Assembly: GCA_036004405.1 (NCBI GenBank)
Contig: DASYRM010000210.1
Span: 1 to 33,882, forward strand
Direction: 5' to 3'
DNA: 33,882 bases
Origin: DASYRM01 sp036004405
Lineage (GTDB): Bacteria; Acidobacteriota; Vicinamibacteria; Vicinamibacterales; UBA2999
In this document: piece by piece, positions 17,113 to 24,177 of the stretch
How the letters are laid out: each line of letters begins with the position of its first letter
How positions within the stretch are numbered: the stretch's first letter is position 1
The notes under the pieces: generated by a model
What the model was told of the DNA's origin: nothing
Database searches by the model: none
The model's input: the letters and a program-made list of their open reading frames with translations, nothing else
Made by a program: the position numbers and the translations under genes

Positions 17113-17357
17113 TACGGAACCTGCTGACCGTTGGCGTCGTGGTAGTGACCGTGCACGGGATCCCAGACGCGCACCGACGAGGTGCGCTCGGAGGTGAAGG
17201 CGGCCACGCCGGCCGCCACCGCCGCGAGCACGCCGATTCCGACGGCAATCATCAGCACGCGTCCGCTCTTCGTCGATTCGGACGTGAGGCCGTGGCAGCG
17301 CTTGTACTTCTTGCCGCTCCCGCAGTGACAGAGCTCGTTACGTCCGGTTTTGCTCAT
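17112..17357 (-). CDS. Small membrane protein with N-terminal SEC-C zinc motif
   Basis: An 81-residue protein. Residues 5-25 (GRNELCHCGSGKKYKRCHG) are a SEC-C metal-binding motif of the type at the SecA C-terminus, with C10, C12, C21 and H22. One membrane helix follows (about 33-54, VLMIAVGIGVLAAVAAGVAAF). The C-terminus ends VWDPVHGHYHDANGQQVP, with His residues that may bind metal on the periplasmic side. A stand-alone, membrane-anchored SEC-C protein is not a standard Sec component and its role is unknown. GAGAGGG lies upstream of the ATG. The overlap with the sugar dehydrogenase start suggests a functional or purely translational link with that exported enzyme. Confidence 0.75.
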   Translation of the reverse strand: MSKTGRNELCHCGSGKKYKRCHGLTSESTKSGRVLMIAVGIGVLAAVAAGVAAFTSERTSSVRVWDPVHGHYHDANGQQVP

Positions 17358-17388
17358 AAACGTTCCCTCTCGGCATGATCAGGAGCGC

Positions 17389-17394
17389 ATTGTA
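17389..17394 (-). promoter_or_regulatory. -10 element of the SEC-C/sugar dehydrogenase operon
   Basis: TACAAT on the minus strand, about 31 nt before the SEC-C start codon. The leader would carry the GAGAGGG ribosome site. No clear -35 is visible. Confidence 0.4.
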
Positions 17395-17401
17395 GGAGAG
17401 A

Positions 17402-19693
17402 TCAGCTCCTGGCGCGCACTCGGCCGGCAGCCCGGCGCAACGCGTCCCAGGGGCGCGAACGGGGCCCGTCACCCTCCGGCGCAAGGCGCAGCGTGACGTC
17501 TTGTCCGGAGGCTGCCTCCGCTGCCGGCGCGGCGACGTACCCGAGCTGTGCCGCGACCGCCTCGACGGCGGCGGCGTCCCCGCCATCCTTGAGCCTCACG
17601 AGGATCGCGCCCGGGCGGTGCGCCTCGAGCACGCCGGCGGCGCCCCGCAGCACCTCGTCGGCCCCCGAGCGCACGGCAATCCGGATCGCCTGGGGTGCAG
17701 GCAGCCGATGGCGGCGTACGACGTCGTCGAGCGGCTCGGCGCACACCGGTTGCGTGTAGCGATCGTCGGGCGACTCCCGGCCGGGACGCCACTCGCGGGC
17801 CCGCAGCGCGTGATGATCCCCGCCCGCATCATGAGGGTAGGTGAGCGCTCGCAAGCCGGTGCGCGCGGCGAGCGCCACCGGCAGCGGCACCACCGAGCCG
17901 GTGCACCCGTTCAGGATCAGGTTCTCGCACAGCTCGTGGAAGGCGGCGAAGCCGGGCTCGAACGCCACCACCACCGCGCCCCGTTGCATGGCCGCGAAAA
18001 CGCTGCACGCGCCGGCGCCGGCGCCAATGTCGTAGAGCACGTCGCCAGGCGCGACCTCCGCGGCCAGCCAGGATTCGAGTGCCGGCGGCAGCCTGACCAC
18101 GCCGCGCCGCGCCATCCGTCGGATCGATCCTGTCGCATAGAGCCGCGTGGCCGCATCGGGGGCGCCCAGCGGCAGCACGTCGGGACGCTGATCGGCGACG
18201 GGCACCGTCTCGTCGCCGGCCGGCTGCGAGTCGGCGTCGCCGGCCGCCTCGGAGGTCGCGGCCGCGGCCACTTCGAGTGTCCTGGCGCCGGGCGTCGTGG
18301 CGGCGGCGCGTTCCACCAGCATCCGCGCGAGCAGCGGCGCCACCGGACGGTCGCCCAGCGGCCGCAGGAACGCGCCGATGAAGGCACGAATCGACGAGGT
18401 GTCGGGTGGAGCGCTCACCGCGGCCGCCAGCTGCCCGGCGTGGCCGGCCAGGTCGGAGGCGTAGTGGACGAAGCCGCCGTGCTCGCGCAGCAGGTAGTTG
18501 AAGTGGATCGTGTTGGCCTGACCGTCGGCGGCCTCGTCGGTCGAGAGCACGGTGTACACCGGCCGGCCGGTGATGCCGGCCTCGAGCGCGGCGCTCGTGT
18601 TGAGCGCCACCACAGCGCGCGAGTGGTGCAGGCACTCGAAGAACGCCTGCGGCGTGCCGTAGGTCGTGCGGAGCACGAGCGCCGCGCGATCGTCGAACGG
18701 GCGCTGCACCCAGCCGGTGGCCTGACGCATGCCGGCCCACGTCACCGCCTCGGGCTCCGGAGGGGCGTCCACGAGCACGACGTCCGGGTGGGGCCTGACG
18801 ATCACGTTGCAGCGGTCGAGCGGCGCCGCCGATGCGCGCAGCGCCGCCAGCCATCCGCGAATGAACTGCAGTTCGTGCGAGGCGATGAAGCGCGACGAGC
18901 AGAGATAGAGCAGCGTGGGACGTTCCGGATCCAGCCCCAGCGGCGCGAAGAAGGCCTCTCTCGACACGCGCGGCTCGAGCGCGAAGAACTCGTCGAACCG
19001 CGGCGCCCCGGCCACCACCACGCGATCGGCGGGGAAGTCGTGGAGTTCGGCGGCCTCCTGTCGCTGCCGCTCGTTCCACACGAACATCAGATCCGGCCAC
19101 TCGTGCAGCGCACCCTTCGTGCTCAGGTTGTCCCAGCTGAAGAGGAGCATCCAGACGGGGATGCCCCGGGCCCGCGCCGCCTTGATGTAGTCGGTCTGGC
19201 CGGTACCGAAATGCAGACCCGGCGTGACCACCACCACGTCGGGGCGGTGGCGCGCGAGAAACTCGTCGTGCAGGCGGTCGGAAGGGATGGCGTGCTCGAG
19301 CTGCGCGAGCGCGCCGCGGACGCGGGCCCCGGCCGCGGCTCCGAGTGGGGGAGCTTCACCGCTCAGGGTCGCGCCGAGCTCGCGAAACAGCCGCTCGACG
19401 GCGCGGCGATGGAGCTTGGAGGCCGATCGGTACTCGGGCCGCGTGTACTGCGCCCAGTCGCGGACGGTCCGGATCAGCGGGGCCGCGGCGCGCCAGCCGT
19501 CCGTCCGCTCGTCGGGACACGGGACGAGGGAGAACCGCGCGTGACGGAGCCGTTCCGCCAGACGTTCGTCGCGCTCGGGATCGCGCTGCTGGAGCGCCAA
19601 CGTCACGTCGTGCCCGAGCGCGAGCAGCTCGCCGAGCACCCCCTCGAACGTGTCCACGTTCTTCTTCTGCTTGGCGATGACGAGGAACTTCAT
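17402..19693 (-). CDS. Two-domain glycosyltransferase-like/FkbM methyltransferase fusion
   Basis: A 763-residue cytosolic protein. The N-terminal part (about 1-455) resembles GT-B glycosyl- or glycerophosphotransferases of surface polysaccharide assembly: it opens KFLVIAKQKKNVDTFEGVL, has PDVVVVTPGLHFGTGQTDY, MLLFSWDNLSTKGAL, a VAGAPRFDEFF turn and VIVRPHPD, then an acceptor-side segment VVALNTSAALEAGITGRPVYTV. A low-complexity Ala/Thr linker (about 465-510) leads to an FkbM-type SAM methyltransferase from about residue 545: LYDIGAGAGACSVFAA and VVAFEPGFAAFHELCENLILNG. The fusion suggests synthesis and O-methylation of a surface glycan by one chain; the substrate is unknown. I start it at the ATG at 19693; a frame extension to 19732 runs into a MITE-like repeat and looks artefactual. 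No glycan gene cluster surrounds it. Confidence 0.72.
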   Translation of the reverse strand: MKFLVIAKQKKNVDTFEGVLGELLALGHDVTLALQQRDPERDERLAERLRHARFSLVPCPDERTDGWRAAAPLIRTVRDWAQYTRPEYRSASKLHRRAVERLFRELGATLSGEAPPLGAAAGARVRGALAQLEHAIPSDRLHDEFLARHRPDVVVVTPGLHFGTGQTDYIKAARARGIPVWMLLFSWDNLSTKGALHEWPDLMFVWNERQRQEAAELHDFPADRVVVAGAPRFDEFFALEPRVSREAFFAPLGLDPERPTLLYLCSSRFIASHELQFIRGWLAALRASAAPLDRCNVIVRPHPDVVLVDAPPEPEAVTWAGMRQATGWVQRPFDDRAALVLRTTYGTPQAFFECLHHSRAVVALNTSAALEAGITGRPVYTVLSTDEAADGQANTIHFNYLLREHGGFVHYASDLAGHAGQLAAAVSAPPDTSSIRAFIGAFLRPLGDRPVAPLLARMLVERAAATTPGARTLEVAAAATSEAAGDADSQPAGDETVPVADQRPDVLPLGAPDAATRLYATGSIRRMARRGVVRLPPALESWLAAEVAPGDVLYDIGAGAGACSVFAAMQRGAVVVAFEPGFAAFHELCENLILNGCTGSVVPLPVALAARTGLRALTYPHDAGGDHHALRAREWRPGRESPDDRYTQPVCAEPLDDVVRRHRLPAPQAIRIAVRSGADEVLRGAAGVLEAHRPGAILVRLKDGGDAAAVEAVAAQLGYVAAPAAEAASGQDVTLRLAPEGDGPRSRPWDALRRAAGRVRARS

Positions 19694-19701
19694 CGACGCG
19701 T

Positions 19702-19866
19702 CTAGTGTCCCGGAGCCGAACTGCGGTGGCAAATATTTTCGGGGCGGCGCCCGGATCGCAAGGCGCGAAGAGCGAGCTTATTGGGCATAAGTAAGCGATG
19801 AGCAACGCAGCGAGGCGGGATGCCGCGCCGGAAATATGTCACCGCAGTTCGGCTCCTGGACACTAG
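19702..19866. mobile_element. 165-bp MITE-like element with 27-bp terminal inverted repeats
   Basis: Left end 19702-19728 and right end 19840-19866 are inverted copies of each other with 26 of 27 bases matching (CTAGTGTCC...ACTGCGGTG). Similarity continues inward imperfectly through an AT-rich stretch (AAATATTTTC against GAAATATG). The interior codes for nothing. Both outer ends read CTAG, so the target duplication may be TA or CTAG. Size, ends and non-coding interior fit a miniature inverted-repeat transposable element moved by an absent transposase, perhaps IS630/Tc1-like if TA is the target; that family assignment is a guess. It lies between two divergent start codons, 8 bp from one and 17 bp from the other. 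Confidence 0.75.
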
Positions 19867-19871
19867 GACGA

Positions 19872-19877
19872 TATCAT
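19872..19877 (+). promoter_or_regulatory. Candidate leaderless -10 of the deacetylase gene
   Basis: TATCAT lies exactly 6 nt before the GTG at 19884, and no Shine-Dalgarno sequence is present. This is the spacing expected if transcription starts at the start codon. Confidence 0.35.
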
Positions 19878-19883
19878 CGCTTC

Positions 19884-20909
19884 GTGCGATTGAGCGTGTT
19901 CTCCTCGTCCCGCTTCGCCGATCACGTCACCCCGCCCGGCCATCCGGAGCGGGTCAGCCGCGGCGAGGCCTTGCTCAGCGTGGCCGCGGACCTTCGCGCC
20001 GCCGGAGCCGACGTGATGGAGCCGCGGCGGGTGACCGACGAGGAGCTGCTGCAGGTGCATGACGGCGACTACCTGACGCTGCTGCGGGAAACCGCGGGCC
20101 GCGCCGTGGCGCTCGATCCCGACACCTTTACCTCGCCTGAGAGCTATGAGGTGGCGCGGCTGGCGGCTGGGGCCGCCGCCGGCGCCGTCGACGCCGTCCT
20201 CGAAGGCGAGGCGGGCACTCGCGCGTTTGCCCTGGTGCGTCCACCCGGCCACCACGCCGAGCGCGGACGCGCCATGGGTTTCTGCCTGTTCAACAACGTG
20301 GCCGTGGCAGCGGCGCACGCGCGGGCGCGCGGGCTGACCCGCGTGGCCATCGTGGACTACGACGTGCACCACGGCAACGGCACGCAGTCGGCCTTCTACG
20401 ACGATCCGAACGTGCTGTTCATCTCGTCGCACCAGTTTCCGTACTACCCTGGGACGGGCGCCGCGGGGGACACCGGCAGCGGCGCCGGCAAGGGCTTTAC
20501 GGTCAACCTGCCGCTCGCCGCGGGCGCCATCGACGCCGACTACGAGCGCGTGTTTACCGAGGTGGGCTTCCCGGTGCTGCGTCAGTTCGCCCCGGAACTG
20601 ATCCTGATTTCCGCGGGCTTCGACGCCCACGCCGACGATCCGCTCGGCGGCATGCGGCTGACGGCGGCGGAGTTCGTCCGGCTGACGGCCGCGATCGGCG
20701 CCATCGCCGACACCTGCTGCGACGGCCGCGTGGTGGCGCTCACCGAGGGCGGCTACGATCTGAAGGCGCTCGCGGACTGCACACGCGCGGTCGGGTTCAC
20801 GCTCGGCGGCGCCGCGCCGGATGCGCCGCCGCCCGACGGCGACACCGCCCGCGCCGCGGCGACCTGCGCCGCCGTCGTTCCCGGGCTGCGCGCGTACTGG
20901 CAGCTATAA
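19884..20909 (+). CDS. Histone deacetylase family protein (acetoin utilisation/deacetylase type)
   Basis: A 341-residue arginase-fold zinc amidohydrolase that removes acetyl groups from lysine or small polyamine-type substrates. The catalytic dyad H123-H124 is in PPGHHAERGRAMGFCLFNN. The zinc and charge-relay site is D158-Y159-D160-V-H162-H163-GNGTQ, and the remaining zinc ligand is probably in SAGFDAHADDPLGGM; EGGYDLKALA carries the transition-state Tyr. The natural substrate is unknown. The GTG at 19884 is chosen because the frame further upstream runs into the inverted repeat of the MITE-like element and codes for a peptide copied from it. The stop TAA overlaps the leuS promoter's TATAAT. 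Confidence 0.88.
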   Translation: MRLSVFSSSRFADHVTPPGHPERVSRGEALLSVAADLRAAGADVMEPRRVTDEELLQVHDGDYLTLLRETAGRAVALDPDTFTSPESYEVARLAAGAAAGAVDAVLEGEAGTRAFALVRPPGHHAERGRAMGFCLFNNVAVAAAHARARGLTRVAIVDYDVHHGNGTQSAFYDDPNVLFISSHQFPYYPGTGAAGDTGSGAGKGFTVNLPLAAGAIDADYERVFTEVGFPVLRQFAPELILISAGFDAHADDPLGGMRLTAAEFVRLTAAIGAIADTCCDGRVVALTEGGYDLKALADCTRAVGFTLGGAAPDAPPPDGDTARAAATCAAVVPGLRAYWQL

Positions 20910-20910
20910 T
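20905..20910 (+). promoter_or_regulatory. -10 element of leuS
   Basis: A perfect TATAAT that includes the TAA stop of the deacetylase gene, 55 nt before the leuS ATG. No -35 consensus. The leader contains the dispersed hairpin at 20918-20941. Confidence 0.5.
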
Positions 20911-20917
20911 TTCACGT

Positions 20918-20941
20918 GTAGGGGCCGCCTTGAGGCGGCCC
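20918..20941. repeat. Dispersed palindromic repeat in the leuS leader
   Basis: Begins GTAGG and contains the stem GGGCCGCC/GGCGGCCC (20922-20929 with 20934-20941) around TTGA. The same 24-bp element, with one base different, occurs at 25169-25192, and related inverted copies are at 25199-25221 and 25242-25264. This marks a REP-like dispersed family. Confidence 0.75.
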
Positions 20942-20965
20942 GAGTAGCGATTCGCCAGCCTCCTC

Positions 20966-23608
20966 ATGTCCGACTATCACCCGCAAGCCCTCGACTCGAA
21001 GTGGCAGGAGCGCTGGCAGCGCGCCCGCGCCTTCGAGGTGGCCGTCGATCCGTGGCGGCCGAAGTTCTACTGCCTCGAGATGTTCGCGTACCCCTCCGGC
21101 CACGCGCACGTCGGGCACGTCCGCAACTACATCATCGGCGACGTCATGGCGCGCACCAAGCGGATGCGCGGCTACAACGTGCTGCACCCCTTCGGCTGGG
21201 ACGCCTTCGGCCTGCCGGCCGAGAACGCCGCCATCAAGAGCGGCATCCATCCCGAAGAGTCCACGCGCGCGAACATCGCGCACATGAAGGGACAGCTGCA
21301 GCGGCTCGGCATCAGCTACGCGTGGGAGCGGGAGCTGGCGACCTGCGACGCCGAGTACTACAAGTGGAACCAGTGGCTCTTCATCCGCATGTTCGAGAAG
21401 GGGCTGGCCTACCGGAAGAAGTCGTCTGTGAACTGGTGCCCGGTGGACAACACCGTGCTCGCCAACGAGCAGGTGGTGGACGGCAGGTGCTGGCGGTGCG
21501 ACACACTGGTGGAAACGCGCGACCTGGAGCAGTGGTTCTTCCGCATCACCGCCTACGCCGACGAGCTGCTCGAAGCCGCCGATCACCTCGACAAGTGGCC
21601 CGAAAAAGTGCTCACGATGCAGCGCAACTGGATCGGGCGCTCCGAAGGCGCCCGCGTCACGTTTCCGCTCGAAGGTGATGCGGCCACGAAGATCGAGGTC
21701 TTCACCACCCGCATCGACACCATTTTTGGCGCCACCTTCGTCGTGTTGGGCCCCGAGCATCCGTTGGTGCAGGCGCTCGCGGAGCGGTCATCGGATCCGG
21801 CAGCCCTGAAGCGCCAGGTGCAGGCGTTCCGCACCCAGGATCGGACCAAGCGGATCAGCGGCGAGCTCGAGAAGCAGGGCGTGGACACCGGGTTCCGCGC
21901 CATCAACCCGTTCACGAAGGACGCCGTGCCCGTGTGGGTGGCCAACTTCGTGCTGGGCGACTACGGCACCGGCGCCATCATGGCGGTGCCCGCGCACGAC
22001 GAGCGCGACCACGAGTTCGCCACGAAGTACGGCCTGCCGATTCGCCCGGTGGTGATCCCGATCCCGCCGGTCGACGATGTCGCCAACATTGAGGCGAAGA
22101 TGGAGGCCGAGATGGAGCGCGCGCGCGCGGAGGCGGAAGCCTCGGGTGCGGGCTCCGGCAGTGTCGGGTTCTTCGAGGAATTCTGGATCGAGCAGCCGAT
22201 GCCGTTCACCGAGTACGGCATGAGCGTCGACTCCGGCGAGTTCAGCGGTCTGCCGACCGAAGAAGCGCAGAAGAAGATGATCGCGGCCGCCAGGAAGGGC
22301 GGCTTCGGCGAAGGCACCGTGCAGTTCCGGCTGAAGGACTGGGGCATCTCGCGCCAGCGCTACTGGGGCACGCCCATCCCGATGATCGTCTGCCCGACGG
22401 ACGGCATCGTGCCGGTGCCCGACGATCAGCTGCCGGTGGAGCTCCCGCGCGTCACCGAGTTCACCGGCCGTGGCGACTCACCGCTGGCCGCGGTGCCCGA
22501 GTTCGTGAACGTGCCGTGTCCGAAGTGCGGGAAGCCCGCGCGCCGCGAGACCGACACGATGGACACCTTCGTGGACTCGTCGTGGTACTTCTACCGCTTC
22601 GCCGACCCGCGGAACCAGAAGCAGGCGTTCGACCCGGCCGCGGTCAGGTACTGGCTGCCGGTGGACTTCTACAGCGGCGGCGTCGAGCACGCCATCCTGC
22701 ACCTGATCTACTCGCGCTTCTTCGCGCGCGTCTTCCGCGACCTCGGCATGGTGTCGCACGACGAGCCCTTCACCCAGCTCCTCACGCAGGGCATGGTGCT
22801 GAAGGACGGCAACGTGATGTCCAAGTCCAAAGGCAACGTGGTGGACCCGGACAGCATGCTGCAGAAGTTCGGCGCCGACGCGCTGCGGCTCTACGTGATG
22901 TTCGTCGCACCGCCCGAGAAGGAAGTCGAATGGAGCGACAGCGGCCTCGAGGGGAGCTTCCGCTTCCTGGGCCGCGTGTGGCGTCTCGTCGACCACTGGG
23001 CACCGGCGATCCACACCGCCCCCAACGGGCCGATCGACGTCGCCGCGCTCAATCCGGCCGAAAAGAGCGTCCGGCGCAAGACGCACGACACCGTCCGCCG
23101 CGTGACGGGCGACATCGAGCAGCGCCAGCAGCTCAATACGGCGGTCTCCGCGATGATGGAGCTCGTCAACGAGCTCTACGCGTTCAGCGAGCACACCGCC
23201 ACCGGCCAGCCCGGCCGGCGGGCTGAAGGCGCGGCCGCGCCGGCGGAGCGCGCCGAGACACGGCTCGTCATGCGGGAGGCCGTGGAGGCGCTCGTGCGCA
23301 TGCTGTCGCCGTTTGCGCCGCACACCTGCGAGGAGCTGTGGGAACAGCTCGGTCACCAGGACGGGCTGACGCACGCCGCGTGGCCGGCGTTCGACGCGGA
23401 GGTCGCGAAGGCCGACGAGGTCGTCATTCCGGTCCAGGTCAACGGCAAGGTGCGCGGGCGGCTGACCGTCGCCGCCGACGCCAGCGAACAGGAGCTCGAG
23501 CGCGCCGCCCTCGCGGACCCGGGCGTGACGGCGTACACTGCCGGGAAGACGGTGGTCAAAGTGGTAGTGGCCAAGGGGCGCCTCGTGTCCATCGTTCTGA
23601 GTAAGTAG
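20966..23608 (+). CDS. leuS: Leucyl-tRNA synthetase
   Basis: An 880-residue class I aminoacyl-tRNA synthetase that charges tRNA-Leu. The HIGH motif is HVGH (48-51) in YPSGHAHVGHVRNY, and the KMSKS loop is VMSKSKGN (617-624). The CP1 editing domain has TTRIDTIFGATFVVLGPEH (Thr-rich editing region) and MAVPAHDERDHEFATKYGL (with the editing Asp). After this, at about residues 364-412, is an Ala/Glu-rich helical insertion (EAKMEAEMERARAEAEASG) longer than in usual bacterial LeuS. The C-terminal domain ends with VNGKVRGRLTVAAD. No clear ribosome site precedes the ATG. The stop lies in a 9-bp tandem repeat, and lptE follows after 38 bp. Confidence 0.97.
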   Translation: MSDYHPQALDSKWQERWQRARAFEVAVDPWRPKFYCLEMFAYPSGHAHVGHVRNYIIGDVMARTKRMRGYNVLHPFGWDAFGLPAENAAIKSGIHPEESTRANIAHMKGQLQRLGISYAWERELATCDAEYYKWNQWLFIRMFEKGLAYRKKSSVNWCPVDNTVLANEQVVDGRCWRCDTLVETRDLEQWFFRITAYADELLEAADHLDKWPEKVLTMQRNWIGRSEGARVTFPLEGDAATKIEVFTTRIDTIFGATFVVLGPEHPLVQALAERSSDPAALKRQVQAFRTQDRTKRISGELEKQGVDTGFRAINPFTKDAVPVWVANFVLGDYGTGAIMAVPAHDERDHEFATKYGLPIRPVVIPIPPVDDVANIEAKMEAEMERARAEAEASGAGSGSVGFFEEFWIEQPMPFTEYGMSVDSGEFSGLPTEEAQKKMIAAARKGGFGEGTVQFRLKDWGISRQRYWGTPIPMIVCPTDGIVPVPDDQLPVELPRVTEFTGRGDSPLAAVPEFVNVPCPKCGKPARRETDTMDTFVDSSWYFYRFADPRNQKQAFDPAAVRYWLPVDFYSGGVEHAILHLIYSRFFARVFRDLGMVSHDEPFTQLLTQGMVLKDGNVMSKSKGNVVDPDSMLQKFGADALRLYVMFVAPPEKEVEWSDSGLEGSFRFLGRVWRLVDHWAPAIHTAPNGPIDVAALNPAEKSVRRKTHDTVRRVTGDIEQRQQLNTAVSAMMELVNELYAFSEHTATGQPGRRAEGAAAPAERAETRLVMREAVEALVRMLSPFAPHTCEELWEQLGHQDGLTHAAWPAFDAEVAKADEVVIPVQVNGKVRGRLTVAADASEQELERAALADPGVTAYTAGKTVVKVVVAKGRLVSIVLSK

Positions 23609-23625
23609 AGTAAGTAGAGGAAGTA
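23599..23625. repeat. Three copies of a 9-bp tandem repeat over the leuS stop
   Basis: GAGTAAGTA, GAGTAAGTA and GAGGAAGTA follow each other directly; the first contains most of the leuS TAG stop. A further GGGAG lies before lptE. Likely product of strand slippage. Confidence 0.8.
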
Positions 23626-23646
23626 GGGAGCAGACACCCCGTACAC

Positions 23647-24177
23647 ATGCGCTGGCTTGTCGCCGTCCTCCTGTGCGCCTGCGTCGCCGCCTCCAGCGGC
23701 TGCGGCTACGCGCTCGCCGGACGCGGATCGTTTCTGCCCACGACGATCAAGACGGTCGGGATCCCGAAGCTGGAGAACCGCAGCACGTTCTTCCAGGTCG
23801 AAGACATCCTGACCGAGAAGATTCGCGCCGAGTTCATCGGGCGCGGCAAGTACACCGTGAGGCCCGAGGAGACCGGGGCCGATGCCCTGCTCACGGGAGA
23901 GGTGCTGGCCATTTCCGTCGTGCCGGTCGGCATCAACGAGCAGCAGCTCGCCTCGCGCTACCTCTTCACGGTCGCCATGAAAATGGAGTTCACCGACACC
24001 CATACGCAGGACGTGATCTGGTCGAACGACAGCCTGGTGTTTCGCGGCGAGTACGATCTGGGCTCGCAGGCCACCATCGACGGGGCGACCTTCCTCGACC
24101 AGCAGCGATCGTCCATGGACCGCATCGCCACCGACGTCGCCCGCACCGTCGTGACCGCCATCCTCGAGGCCTTCTGA
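23647..24177 (+). CDS. lptE: LPS-assembly lipoprotein LptE
   Basis: LptE is the outer-membrane lipoprotein that plugs the LptD barrel during lipopolysaccharide export. The 176-residue protein has a lipoprotein signal peptide (MRWLVAVLLCACVAASSGC, lipidated Cys19), followed by GYALAGRGSFLPTTIKTVGIPKLENRST, the standard LptE opening. EDILTEKIRAEFIGRGKYTV and the C-terminal helix RIATDVARTVVTAILEAF also fit. It lies between leuS and holA, the same place as in many Gram-negative genomes, and its stop overlaps the holA ATG (TGATG). Its presence is strong evidence for an LPS-bearing outer membrane. Confidence 0.9.
   Translation: MRWLVAVLLCACVAASSGCGYALAGRGSFLPTTIKTVGIPKLENRSTFFQVEDILTEKIRAEFIGRGKYTVRPEETGADALLTGEVLAISVVPVGINEQQLASRYLFTVAMKMEFTDTHTQDVIWSNDSLVFRGEYDLGSQATIDGATFLDQQRSSMDRIATDVARTVVTAILEAF

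Noticed and set aside
17501..19705. A 734-codon plus-strand frame opposite the glycosyltransferase/FkbM gene.
   Set aside because: The minus-strand protein has recognisable motifs in order; the plus-strand frame has none.
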